Shown piece after piece: positions 49,301 through 56,588 of a DNA stretch of 64,000 nt. Positions within the stretch are counted from its first letter, which is position 1. Every line of letters begins with the position of its first letter. The DNA comes from Tritrichomonas musculus. Its lineage: Eukaryota > Parabasalia > Tritrichomonadida > Tritrichomonadidae. A model generated the notes under the pieces. The model searched no databases, was not told where the DNA came from, and saw only the letters and a program-made list of their open reading frames with translations. A program made the translations under genes and the position numbers. The stretch is taken from positions 7,425,501-7,489,500 of the forward strand of contig JAPFFF010000005.1 of assembly GCA_039105265.1 (NCBI GenBank), read 5' to 3'.

Positions 49301-51210
49301 TTCAAAACGAAGCAATTAAAATTTATGACAACAATTTAGTCAAATTGTCTCTACTGAAAACAATCAGCTTTAACAAAGTCGATTTCATTATCACCAGAGA
49401 AAAGGGCTGCATTGAAATATTCACCAATCAAAACGGTTCCTTCTTTATTGAATTCAAAGATAATCAAGACTTTGTAAAATGCTCATTCGTTCTCTCTGCC
49501 TATTTCGCTCCCCTCAACAAATTTGTCAATAACGAGTCCCAATCAAATCAATCTAAGAATTCGAAGATTTTAACTTCAATTCTTTCAGAATTGATTGAAT
49601 TGAAATCAGCGCCATTGACCAATTTTGAATACTTGATGATGCTCAATTATTTCTCTGGTTTTTCATTTCACAAGTCAGGCAAAATTCCGAGGCTTCCTTT
49701 AAACGGTCAACCGCTCTCTGCTCAGCGTTTCTTCCTCCCTGAATTTTTCATATCAAAAGTCATGTCTAATAGCTCCAGCGAGGTCGACTCGTCGTGCGCA
49801 GATCCAACGTACGTTTACGCAATAAGACACCAGCTCGAAGAGGGCGACGTGCAGGCAATTGCGAAGAAGAAGTATCGCTTCTATGTGCCGAAGCTTAACA
49901 ACATCGTATCGAGTGAAGGGCCGATAACGACCCAGTGTTACAGGGACCTGAAACTTGAGCAAGGAACGATCATTGGCGGCGGTTTCATTGAACAGTTCAA
50001 CACAAAAAGTCGCGACTTTTCAGTCGATTTGAATGATGAAAATGGCGGTTTGGGCGGTTTCCCATTGAAAAATAATCAGTTGATTTTTATCATTACTAAG
50101 GTGGGTGAAGTTCACTTCGTCGAAATTCTGAAGAATAAATTGAAACACATAAAAAGTTTCACTTCACATTTCCTTCAAGAAAATATAACGTTCATCGACA
50201 ACGATACAATTGAAAACAAAAACAACGGCAAAACCGACAATAACATGGTCGCAATCATAAATTCCGGCGACGGTTTTTTGGCGGTTTCTAACAAAATGAT
50301 TCAGAGGTTTACACCAAGCTATGAATCACAGATTGCCGAGACAACAATGGAGCCACCCCTCATTTCAATCAGCGGAAGGGAAATTGTGTTCGTTAGTAAC
50401 GGTTGTGATGTGAAAAAGTGCGTTAAACAGAAAAGTAACGTAAATTCAAACACAGTCCAGTCAATTTCTTCTTCTAACACATTTTTGAATATAACCGCCA
50501 ATTCTAATTCAAATTCTTCACAACAGCCAAACTCGCCTTTGTCGAAGATTTCATCATCAAGCATCGCTACTTATAATTCAAATCCTCAGAAAAAGTTGTA
50601 CCATAACCAGCAAGAACAGGGACTCTTGTTTGAGCCAATTTCGACGTCAGACTCAAAGATAACCTGCATCACTTGCTCCATAAAATACAACATAGTTGTT
50701 TATGGTACAGAAAAGTGTCAACTTTATGTATTTTCAATGAGCTCTGAAAAAGTTTTGCATTCAATTATTGATATTTTTGATAAAAATTTGAAAAGTTCTC
50801 AAAAAGTGGAAAATTGCGAATATGTTGGAAATGAACCTCAAAAAGTGCTTGTTACGTTTGGATGGGGATTCATCGTTACCGAAGCTCAGAAGAAAATATT
50901 CGTGCACACAATTAATGGAACTTTTGTCGGTTTGATTCAGATTGAAAATATGATCGTCGATTGGTGCTCCGCAACAAACTCAAGAGGTGAGGATTTCGTA
51001 ATATTTATCGACACTGAAAGTAGAATCGGAATCTTCGAGGCTGCAAAATTTGAGAAGGATGGATCATGCGTTATAAAATTCATTAAAGGACAGCCTGGAA
51101 CAATTGCTCTGACATATAATAGCGAATTCCAGTGTATCGTTACGCTAGCAAGAAAAGATGGAATACTAACCCTATATCCAATGTCACTTGACAACTTCTC
51201 ATTGAATTGA
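43381..51210 (+). CDS. Giant BEACH-family (LRBA/neurobeachin-like) protein
   Basis: A 2609-residue protein. A helical armadillo-like N-half (residues 1-900) is followed by a concanavalin-like sandwich (about 950-1090: FSFITWIKIDRP, LFINRGCLYYQF, WIFIGFVCQR), more helices, an Asn-rich spacer (about 1725-1765), a PH-BEACH-like module (about 1930-2040: LVYCPFKMEIEPERL, VDFIITREKGCIEIFT), a BEACH core starting TNFEYLMMLNYFSGFSF near residue 2080, and WD40-like strands to the end. BEACH proteins organise membrane trafficking. The BEACH core looks greatly shortened: after FEYLMMLN the expected long helical block is reduced to about 130 residues. Codon use and GC change around 49770-49950. Start ATG follows TTATTCAATCAAAAACA. 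Confidence 0.8.
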   Translation: MSAEILDKLYSRFISTNRQVVHHPIIDLMLIRNDKAFLSKIPEDCNEFLFFSKLPLLDNNQLQDLHKNLLEKSLIESFKGEFESIFAFDSTFFQNILILRPQAQTNDNGSLQYLLIALFFCWLEFMLDSAKNTQALSFNSMDLFIREIENYGSLSSPFSSIESYLFSRFIELFIKCNTFKFDNESLKLISHHVKIDEALDHEFSPIFLQLIQKVSDGLYPSPSISKSIIGNKDKSSASHITSEGANSVLESLNIAIEYKRKSLSPNDFQKLAVILVPLIDNLNINAINIISNLSSTITDLLYSEFTGEKEVKGNHPSLKDSFILLPPLLLKKLQREKEGPFITDDDFPHFQERLYKIDLSDVNDSDQIKWHFSENQYALENGFNPISVEPPSPLNDLLPREFSKFLLSFSNALKKANGNCIDNFFMAMFKLLDALEKTNQLYYELYVSALFLATSCVEKISLMSLIEMFNKKTIFYPELTIFDNKIGDGPNYDSKVRSIRFHVLNLFACQMDQLIPDFLKDTFEYPFLFAEELAFVSNVTHMNLEVFMTKDFVVSIFTVIKSLLNDYFKEENQIKKDRIFLALQTVLSFLFKLLANKTIENQYFLSNYFISNFYSLVFVDFLKPFILMTMSNFLLNLQPDYSQNYEIIGTITSYFTNLYMKLNDITVNNHQQIDLIIDITNNLLTALSMNMKLSKFFSNVLDSFLELKLNFHEHLPLGLRFLSLVSSNSSNSLNKRMNNNINCVDETKLTSKQLRLVIYLIKKIEGSNPSQATKLSLMNLCAASVALGIDSLFLILRPSMIPLLFIAYGESDQLNDVLNMVNELCDFSETNCIAVHESGLDYILLEFIYNFMIKKDRAVNFRGIQFTLNFNETDIFNSIFPFLEKIFTVSANNVDISLLNNLICNFDNPNLCDTVSSLILRLLLKQKTKVSPTFPLGFKQSPLTMTKVSPNVINVSFSFITWIKIDRPISLQMSKSVPIITITDKSHHNRTSNINNSQATNVFSLFINRGCLYYQFNDRLELINQQIPSNTWIFIGFVCQRTTQQLSCIGLFTELSMLYCDDVPCVFFPKESSLTITIGGTFQLEETSDQVQLNENNENKLAVMMGPFALFNKMLDDSVFESIEKQGPSAIDDLSLDGENKNLIFNSVNYGNNVHVCDEYKSTVKIENKTVPYYFNLCQKSFEKSFCMNEQNLIKLIEVFIRYNEAPLNLINLILAIMKQTFDSNNESQQSFSSNFAILKHYLMKQAKENATFRLYKIFYSIFEVMKNNESMNLMFDNLLVNVELYSKGPPSSFERIVKHWRTSLLNLYPSLFNRKNFFNRLVKMYVYLFNKKPFDDRYNDEIINRIRLSFCSLLEEASKLGLTKENILYFENFINIQTDNEKNLFTFLSILEQNIGIVNVNVDYQLTLHHFAENENSEISHLAIISIHELTKPNWMKPMMALALQLKAKINQSKNEANMKNSLIKFLMDKAPRYPGFIHLITAITTSFENEEKKKVADKLKDIFCSNLNLGSSKQEENALFEDVVKDKFWFIWLLIAAIHSEGSAQLTFLTIISSFLCYVDDLYSEMNKIVNVLQIFEAVDKTFDYYQIVLDLFININAINISYSKFLIIPLLRALFFKFNDVTYSKEIIQLFLSGPFKNEYSKFSKKLNITFNNYDNNDHPKYDILSLEPLLVQDYQDYKLNFAYSVDAGNSKSESKLGHFLIQLVDSCKEVQFNKLTPNQYISNFLNNNTNNNNSSTVNNNNNDNVINITQNSNNTVNNNNNGLVNDDAPSIQTANDISYLLALLNGFNLLEYVHLMIDVDENQTEINKIEQMNNFTNIMPKVQKKFNNRFLSQIFDNIAEIKIIIKDIKSLVFVDFESVKQNSLENLKNSDYVSQFAKKVTTLEAKKFASYFIKYNGSNSKRNQCRQSNLSLVYCPFKMEIEPERLDIDEFFKTTNKRALNSSNFSSNQEASFKAKFHEFGNEKEVDFIIQNEAIKIYDNNLVKLSLLKTISFNKVDFIITREKGCIEIFTNQNGSFFIEFKDNQDFVKCSFVLSAYFAPLNKFVNNESQSNQSKNSKILTSILSELIELKSAPLTNFEYLMMLNYFSGFSFHKSGKIPRLPLNGQPLSAQRFFLPEFFISKVMSNSSSEVDSSCADPTYVYAIRHQLEEGDVQAIAKKKYRFYVPKLNNIVSSEGPITTQCYRDLKLEQGTIIGGGFIEQFNTKSRDFSVDLNDENGGLGGFPLKNNQLIFIITKVGEVHFVEILKNKLKHIKSFTSHFLQENITFIDNDTIENKNNGKTDNNMVAIINSGDGFLAVSNKMIQRFTPSYESQIAETTMEPPLISISGREIVFVSNGCDVKKCVKQKSNVNSNTVQSISSSNTFLNITANSNSNSSQQPNSPLSKISSSSIATYNSNPQKKLYHNQQEQGLLFEPISTSDSKITCITCSIKYNIVVYGTEKCQLYVFSMSSEKVLHSIIDIFDKNLKSSQKVENCEYVGNEPQKVLVTFGWGFIVTEAQKKIFVHTINGTFVGLIQIENMIVDWCSATNSRGEDFVIFIDTESRIGIFEAAKFEKDGSCVIKFIKGQPGTIALTYNSEFQCIVTLARKDGILTLYPMSLDNFSLN

Positions 51211-51637
51211 TTTATATATATTTAATTTGCTTATTTCGGTATTTTTTTGTTATATTATATTATTAAAATATTTTTTTTTTTTTTTTCCTTTAGATAATTT
51301 AGATCTTTCTTTTTAATAAGAGAAGAAATTCGATTAAGTTTGTTTTGTATTAACTTTTTTGGCTTGCTTAATTTGAATATTTATGATTTACCTTGATTTT
51401 ATTTGTATAGGATAGTTTTAATTATATGATCAATTTTATTTCTTAATTAGTTCTTTTAAAGATCAACCATACAAGTATTTTTATGATTGGTTGCTTTGTT
51501 TTCATGCTCCTTATTTTTTTTTTTTTTTTTTTTTTTTGAACAATTTGAATCTCTATTTTCTTGTTCTCTTTTTATTCAATGAAAATTTTATTTTGAATTG
51601 AAATTTTATATCGTTATTTTTATTTTTATTTAAATTA
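51211..51637. other. Intergenic spacer with T runs
   Basis: AT-rich; T runs near 51271-51287 and 51517-51537. No gene seen. The next gene is preceded by TATTTAAATTAATG. Confidence 0.5.
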
Positions 51638-52249
51638 ATGGAAGCAAGATTAAGATATCAAAAAGAACTGAGATCAGGCGGAGTTAAGAAAAACATCAAT
51701 ACAAAGCCACAAAAAAAGAAATTGGAGAAGCCACCAGTAGAAGCTAAAAAGAAAGTTGAGAAACCGCCACCAGAACCAGTAAATAAAGTTGATATTACAA
51801 GATCAGCACCTAAAGAAATTCCAAAAGCTTATGGTGAACCAAGAATCGATTTTATTCAAAGAAATATTAATCAAGCAGCTAATCAGAAAAGCAGAGCTCA
51901 CAATGATAAAGTACCAAATCGTAAAGATAAAATTATTAATCAGAGACATGCACCAGGTGAGATTCCTCGTTATTCAACCAAACGAACTTTAGATACAGAA
52001 TCAACAAATGAATTAGATGAACCAATGTGCCCACCTGGAATGCGTCTTTTATCTGAAGAAGAAAAAGCACAAGCAATTGAGGATTTGACAGAACAGAAAC
52101 TAGAAATCGAATCAACTCTTGGAAGATCGCCTCTCCACATTGAAAGTCCTCAATTACTTAGGAATAAAAGAATGCTTGAACAAGAATTAAAAGATATTGA
52201 ATCTTCTCTTGAGCAACTCAAGAAAAAATATGTTTTTGTTCCTGAATAA
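51638..52249 (+). CDS. ENKUR: Enkurin-like flagellar protein
   Basis: A 203-residue protein. The N-terminus is Lys/Pro-rich and disordered (EKPPVEAKKKVEKPPPEP, SH3-ligand-like), followed by IDFIQRNIN, and the C-terminal 75 residues match the enkurin domain: CPPGMRLLSEEEKAQAIEDL, then LGRSPLHIESPQLLRNKRMLEQELKDIESSLEQL. Enkurin is a calmodulin-binding protein of the ciliary inner junction, so this fits a flagellate host. The stop overlaps TAAATAT. It neighbours an unrelated phosphatase gene and is convergent with it. Confidence 0.85.
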   Translation: MEARLRYQKELRSGGVKKNINTKPQKKKLEKPPVEAKKKVEKPPPEPVNKVDITRSAPKEIPKAYGEPRIDFIQRNINQAANQKSRAHNDKVPNRKDKIINQRHAPGEIPRYSTKRTLDTESTNELDEPMCPPGMRLLSEEEKAQAIEDLTEQKLEIESTLGRSPLHIESPQLLRNKRMLEQELKDIESSLEQLKKKYVFVPE

Positions 52250-52444
52250 ATATTTAATTAGAAATGTTATGTTTTTATATTTAATATCAACAATTTTAGA
52301 AATATTGAAGAACTAAGTTCCATTATTAAATGAAAATAATCTCTACATTATAAAAATATAACACCAATTATATTTCATATACATTTAATAAAAACAAAAA
52401 CAAAAACAATAATAATATTAATAATGAAAATAGTATCTGTGAGA

Positions 52445-53638
52445 TCATTGAAATGGAAATATTTTTGTTATCGAGCTTATCTCTTGGCTACTGTATTTTC
52501 TGTATCTGATTATCTTCTTCAACCTTGGGCCAACATTTAGCTTCTTGATAAGAGGCGAATCGGTTTTCACTAAGTTTCCAACGATAACAGAATGAATTCT
52601 TAAAATTTCTGGAACTTTTAAACTGTTTATTTGATTATCTGTTACATTAAGTGGAAGAACAAGTTTAGAAGAAGCTCTACTCAGTTGTCCTATGATGTTA
52701 ATTTGTATAGGCTCCACTTTATCTGGACCGCTAACAAATACAACAGCAGCTTTGTTCATTGAAGTTCCACAGTAATTTGATGCTGAAAAAACTGTTAATA
52801 ATTGGCCATCAAAACACCATTCATAACCTTCTTGAACACATTCATGTCCTCTAATAATTGTATTTAAATTGTTTTGTTCTAAAAATAAATTTAAAGCATC
52901 GCTGCCAAAAAGCCATCCTGTTCCTCGCCTTGATGGTAAAAAATCCGTAATTGTAAAAGAAGGATCTGACCAAACAATTCCACAATACAAAGGATCATCG
53001 TAATCAGCAATTGGCCGTTCTATTTGCTCAAGTTGGCTTATTGAATAAAGTTCAGGACATATACCACCATGCATGCAAAGAATCTTATTAAATAAAAGAG
53101 CAGATAATGGCATGTATTCAAAAGATTCTATAAAATGGTTAAAAAGACTTTTTCGTGGATATAATTGTTCAATTTCTGCTGCAAATCCTCCTCCAAGCGT
53201 TGTTGACAAGAATTCATGATTTCCTCTAATAATTAAAATATGATTTGGATACAAATATTTTAAGGCGTAAATCAATGTAATACATTCTGTACTAAATTCA
53301 CCACGGTCAACAAAATCACCTAAAAATAAATATCTTTGCGATGGTGGATAACCAAAATTTATAAAGATTCTGGCAAGATCCAATAAATGACCATGTATAT
53401 CGCCTACAATAATGATTGGCTCATCTGATCTGAGCATTGATGGCTCATTTTTGAATATTTGACTAATAGCATAGCATAGTTGAATGAGTAGATTAAATGA
53501 ATATAATGGATTTTGTAAAGTGTCAGTTCCATTAATGATAGATTCGATATTTCCTGATATCATTAAACGATGGTTTCGAACTATTGATTTGCATTCGGAT
53601 TTTAAATCAAAAGTAGAAGAAGGAACAACATCTTCCAT
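52445..53638 (-). CDS. PP1/PPP-family serine/threonine phosphatase
   Basis: About 397 residues. All metal-binding signatures are present: GDIHG (near residue 82), GDFVDRG, RGNHE and the later HGG and GHE motifs (IRGHECVQEGYEW). FASNYCG-like SASNYCGTSMNKAAVV is the PPP C-terminal block. The frame extends upstream to 53656 without an ATG; I use the ATG at 53638 (MEDVVPSS), which follows TCAAACTTTTTA. It has an extra C-terminal tail of about 80 residues beyond the catalytic core (RLKKIIRYRKYSSQEI). PPP subfamily (PP1- versus other trichomonad-specific type) is not decided. Confidence 0.92.
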   Translation of the reverse strand: MEDVVPSSTFDLKSECKSIVRNHRLMISGNIESIINGTDTLQNPLYSFNLLIQLCYAISQIFKNEPSMLRSDEPIIIVGDIHGHLLDLARIFINFGYPPSQRYLFLGDFVDRGEFSTECITLIYALKYLYPNHILIIRGNHEFLSTTLGGGFAAEIEQLYPRKSLFNHFIESFEYMPLSALLFNKILCMHGGICPELYSISQLEQIERPIADYDDPLYCGIVWSDPSFTITDFLPSRRGTGWLFGSDALNLFLEQNNLNTIIRGHECVQEGYEWCFDGQLLTVFSASNYCGTSMNKAAVVFVSGPDKVEPIQINIIGQLSRASSKLVLPLNVTDNQINSLKVPEILRIHSVIVGNLVKTDSPLIKKLNVGPRLKKIIRYRKYSSQEISSITKIFPFQ

Positions 53639-54587
53639 TAAAAAGTTTGATATCAAATTTTCTTTTTCAAAAAGTGAAAAATCGTTTTTATAACGATTTT
53701 ATCAAAAAACTGATGAAAAACTACAAGAAATTAGAAAAAAATTTTATTTGCAGACTAAATTCGACAGTTAAAATTATATCAAATCCTTCAATTCATTTTT
53801 TTTTCTCATACCTCAATGCACCGAAATATATAATATTTTTAAAAATAAAATTAACATATTAATCTTACATTTTTTATTCCTAAATAAATAAAAAGTAATA
53901 GAGTAATAATTACAGGTATTCATGCCACATAAAACTAAAAAAAAAAAAACATAACTTAGTATAATTAGCTTTTCTTTTGGCATTAACAGTAATTGATATA
54001 GGAAAAGCTACAATTGTCTTTCAATAAGAAGATTGAAGCAACATTTCAAGCAGATATTTGCTAGAAATAAATAAAAATCAAAACTAACTGGATTAAGATG
54101 AAAGCTAAATCAAATTGAAACAAAACAATCAAGCAAACATAAAAACATTTTCTTAGGCAAAATTCACAGCTTTAGAGAACTGAAACAGCTCTAGTTTATG
54201 CATTACAAAGATTTTCTTTGTTAACAGTCAAATCTTCACCAAATAGCATATAATAACCAGCTCCTTTTTTGTAAATATTTCAAATGAATAATTCTTGTTT
54301 AAACGAGTTTTCAATTATATTATTATTACTTATATAGTAAAAAATATATATTAAATTTTTATTTCCTTATCCAATTTCATAATGGTCATCAAAAGATTAT
54401 AATCAAAACGCAGAACAACGTGTGTGAAAAAAAATGCTGACCGAATATGATAAATATGACCGTAAAAAAAAAAAAATGACAGTTTTTAATTTTCAAAAAG
54501 CTTGTTATTTAAATATTTCAATGCAGAGAAGAAATTTAAATTCAAAAAAATCTAGAAAATATAAATTTTTTTTAAAATCTTTTTGAA
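53639..54587. other. Intergenic region between divergent genes
   Basis: About 950 bp holding the start regions of the phosphatase (minus) and CHMP1-like (plus) genes. A less AT-biased stretch at 53980-54270 has small hairpin-capable words (AGAGaactgaaacagCTCT) but no identifiable RNA. No coding frame seen. Confidence 0.5.
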
Positions 54588-55952
54588 ATGGATCCAACCT
54601 CCCTCAACATGAAGATACAGTCAAAACAACTTGAGCATGAAGCTCAGAAGTTCCAAAAGATGTCACAACAAGAAAGAAACAAAGCTCGCATTGAATTAAA
54701 AAAAGGAAATCGTGCCGCTGCCCAAATGTATGCAAAACAAGCAGTTATGTATGAGCAACAGCAAATAAAATTACTTCAAAATGCGGGAGCAGTTAATGGA
54801 TATACTACTGATTTGAGACAAGGTCAAGTTCAAGCCCAAATGTCCAAAACAATGGATGATGCAACTAAGCATATGCAAAAAACGTCAAATCAAGTCAACC
54901 TCAATAAGGTTGCTGCAAATCGTAACAAGATGGACGGAATAAATCAGAAGTTGGGTGCTGCCCATGTTCTTCTTACAGGCGATCCCAACCAAGCTAATAT
55001 TAATGCTGCAGCAGATGATCTTTTATATTCTCTTGATGATGAAATACAAATGCAACGTTTAATGGACCAAGGCTTAGTTGAAATTCCACTTAATTCTAAT
55101 ATGTATGGCACTGCTGATAGCGATGCTAACTTAAATACCGATCCTGGCGCTTCTGCACCATCTGCTATTCCAGCTATGATGGCTAATCAGCCTATGGCTT
55201 TCGGATCAAAAGCAAAACCTAATTCCGCCATTAACACCACAGGCACCGTACCAAATCCTAGCCTTCCTGGCGGATACCCCAATGCAAATATTGGTACAAA
55301 TGCAAACATATATGGTAATCCTGGCGGATACCCAAATCCAAATATGGGTACAAATACCAATATATACGGCATTCCTGGCGCAAATCCAAATATTGGTACA
55401 AATGCCAACATATATGGTAATCCTGGCGGATACCCAAATTCAAATATTGGTACAAATGCCAACATATACGGTAATCCTGGCACTAATTCAAATATTGGTA
55501 CAAGTACTAACATATATGGTAATCCTGCCGCTAATTCAAATGCTGGTACAAGTACTAACATATACGGTAATCCTGCCGCTAATTCAAATATTGGTACAAG
55601 TACTAACATATACGGTAATCCTGCCGCTAATTCAAATATTGGTACAAGTACTAACATATATGGTAATCCTGCCGCTAATTCAAATATTGGTACAAGTACT
55701 AACATATACGGTAATCCTGCCGCAAATACAAATGCAAATATAACTTCTAATCCTAATATACATGCCAATCAAGTAGGTTCTAATTCCAATGCACAGTTAA
55801 ATCCTGTTGCTTATCCTAACCCACTAGGAAATGCTACTCAAAATATATCTCCTACATTGTATCCAAACCTAGATCAAAAACCTAAAACAGGAACACCAGT
55901 TCAATACCCAAAGAAAATTAATTTTGGTAGGAAGGATCCCACAAAATTCTAA
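54588..55952 (+). CDS. CHMP1-like ESCRT-III protein with repeat tail
   Basis: A 454-residue protein. Residues 1-185 are a Snf7/CHMP1-type domain: basic helix 1 (LNMKIQSKQLEHEAQKFQKMSQQERNKARIELKKGNRAAAQMYAKQAV), then helices to DEIQMQRLMDQG. Residues about 185-430 are Gly/Asn/Pro repeats, including five 16-residue units (ANSNIGTSTNIYGNPA), a feature absent from typical CHMP1 of about 200 residues. The tail ends with VAYPNPLGN and TLYPNLDQK, which match YPXnL Alix-binding motifs; the usual C-terminal LxxRLxxL MIT-interacting motif is not seen. ESCRT-III filaments cut membranes during multivesicular body formation, abscission and budding. The fusion is unusual. Confidence 0.85.
   Translation: MDPTSLNMKIQSKQLEHEAQKFQKMSQQERNKARIELKKGNRAAAQMYAKQAVMYEQQQIKLLQNAGAVNGYTTDLRQGQVQAQMSKTMDDATKHMQKTSNQVNLNKVAANRNKMDGINQKLGAAHVLLTGDPNQANINAAADDLLYSLDDEIQMQRLMDQGLVEIPLNSNMYGTADSDANLNTDPGASAPSAIPAMMANQPMAFGSKAKPNSAINTTGTVPNPSLPGGYPNANIGTNANIYGNPGGYPNPNMGTNTNIYGIPGANPNIGTNANIYGNPGGYPNSNIGTNANIYGNPGTNSNIGTSTNIYGNPAANSNAGTSTNIYGNPAANSNIGTSTNIYGNPAANSNIGTSTNIYGNPAANSNIGTSTNIYGNPAANTNANITSNPNIHANQVGSNSNAQLNPVAYPNPLGNATQNISPTLYPNLDQKPKTGTPVQYPKKINFGRKDPTKF
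55497..55736 (+). repeat. Five 48-bp coding tandem repeats
   Basis: GGTACAAGTACTAACATAT starts units at 55497, 55545, 55593, 55641 and 55689, exactly 48 bp apart, with almost no differences. Looser 51- to 60-bp relatives (GGTACAAATGCCAACATATA) precede them from about 55285. Confidence 0.92.
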
Positions 55953-56081
55953 ATTTATTTCAAATATTTTAGGTAAATGTCATTCACATTAAAAAAATTT
56001 TAAAATAGCTTTTTTCTTTTTAATCATTAACCACTCTGAAAAAAATTAAAGACATGTGATCTGAAATTATTTTTTTAATCA

Positions 56082-56252
56082 ATGACTGAGTCTTGGTTTC
56101 AACAAAGAATAACAAATGTATCAATAATTTTATCGCATTTTGGACAAATGGCTAGAGAAATTGCTTGGGACGTTGGAACTTTAGCATTAATTGTTGCATA
56201 TCCTTTAGCACTTGGAATTCTTGATGATCGTGTCGCTGCACAGTATTCGTGA
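56082..56252 (+). CDS. Candidate Tom22-like hydrogenosomal import protein
   Basis: A 56-residue frame, MTESWFQQRITNVSIILSHF... through DDRVAAQYS, with one membrane span (GTLALIVAYPLALGILDD). The stretch QMAREIAWDVGTLALIVAYPLAL follows the Tom22/Tom9 pattern of a short helix, a W, GT, a hydrophobic span interrupted by a Pro, then a short acidic C-terminus. Tom22 is a small tail-anchored receptor of the outer-membrane TOM complex; trichomonads have hydrogenosomes. It is too short for usual annotation and lies in a gap between two large genes, with a T-rich ATTTTTTTAATCAATG start. Assignment is a pattern judgement. Confidence 0.5.
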   Translation: MTESWFQQRITNVSIILSHFGQMAREIAWDVGTLALIVAYPLALGILDDRVAAQYS

Positions 56253-56588
56253 TTAATATGTTATTTTATTTTAAATCCATATTTTATATATTCAATATAT
56301 TTTACTAAAAGGCTTGTGAATAGATAATTTTTATCCTTCTACTATTCTTTAATTTTTTGATAAATTTCAACTAGAACTACTAAAAAGTTATTATTCAGAT
56401 TACTATTTTATACCGAAATAATAAAATTTTATGACTTTATTAAAATTTATCATCCATCAAATAGAATCAGCTTACCTAAACATTTATCAAAAAATGCAAA
56501 CCTACAAACATAAATATAGAAATTACTTTTTATATTTTTTTTTATTTTTTTAATTAAAGTAATTAATTAATTAATTGAATTAAAAAGT
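56253..56588. other. Intergenic spacer
   Basis: AT-rich; ends in a run of AATTAATTAATTAATTGAAT near 56561. No gene seen. Confidence 0.5.

Noticed and set aside
55187..55768. 193-residue open frame on the minus strand opposite the CHMP1-like tail
   Set aside because: It is the mirror of the 48-bp repeats, which are stop-free in several frames; no start context and the plus-strand protein explains the sequence.
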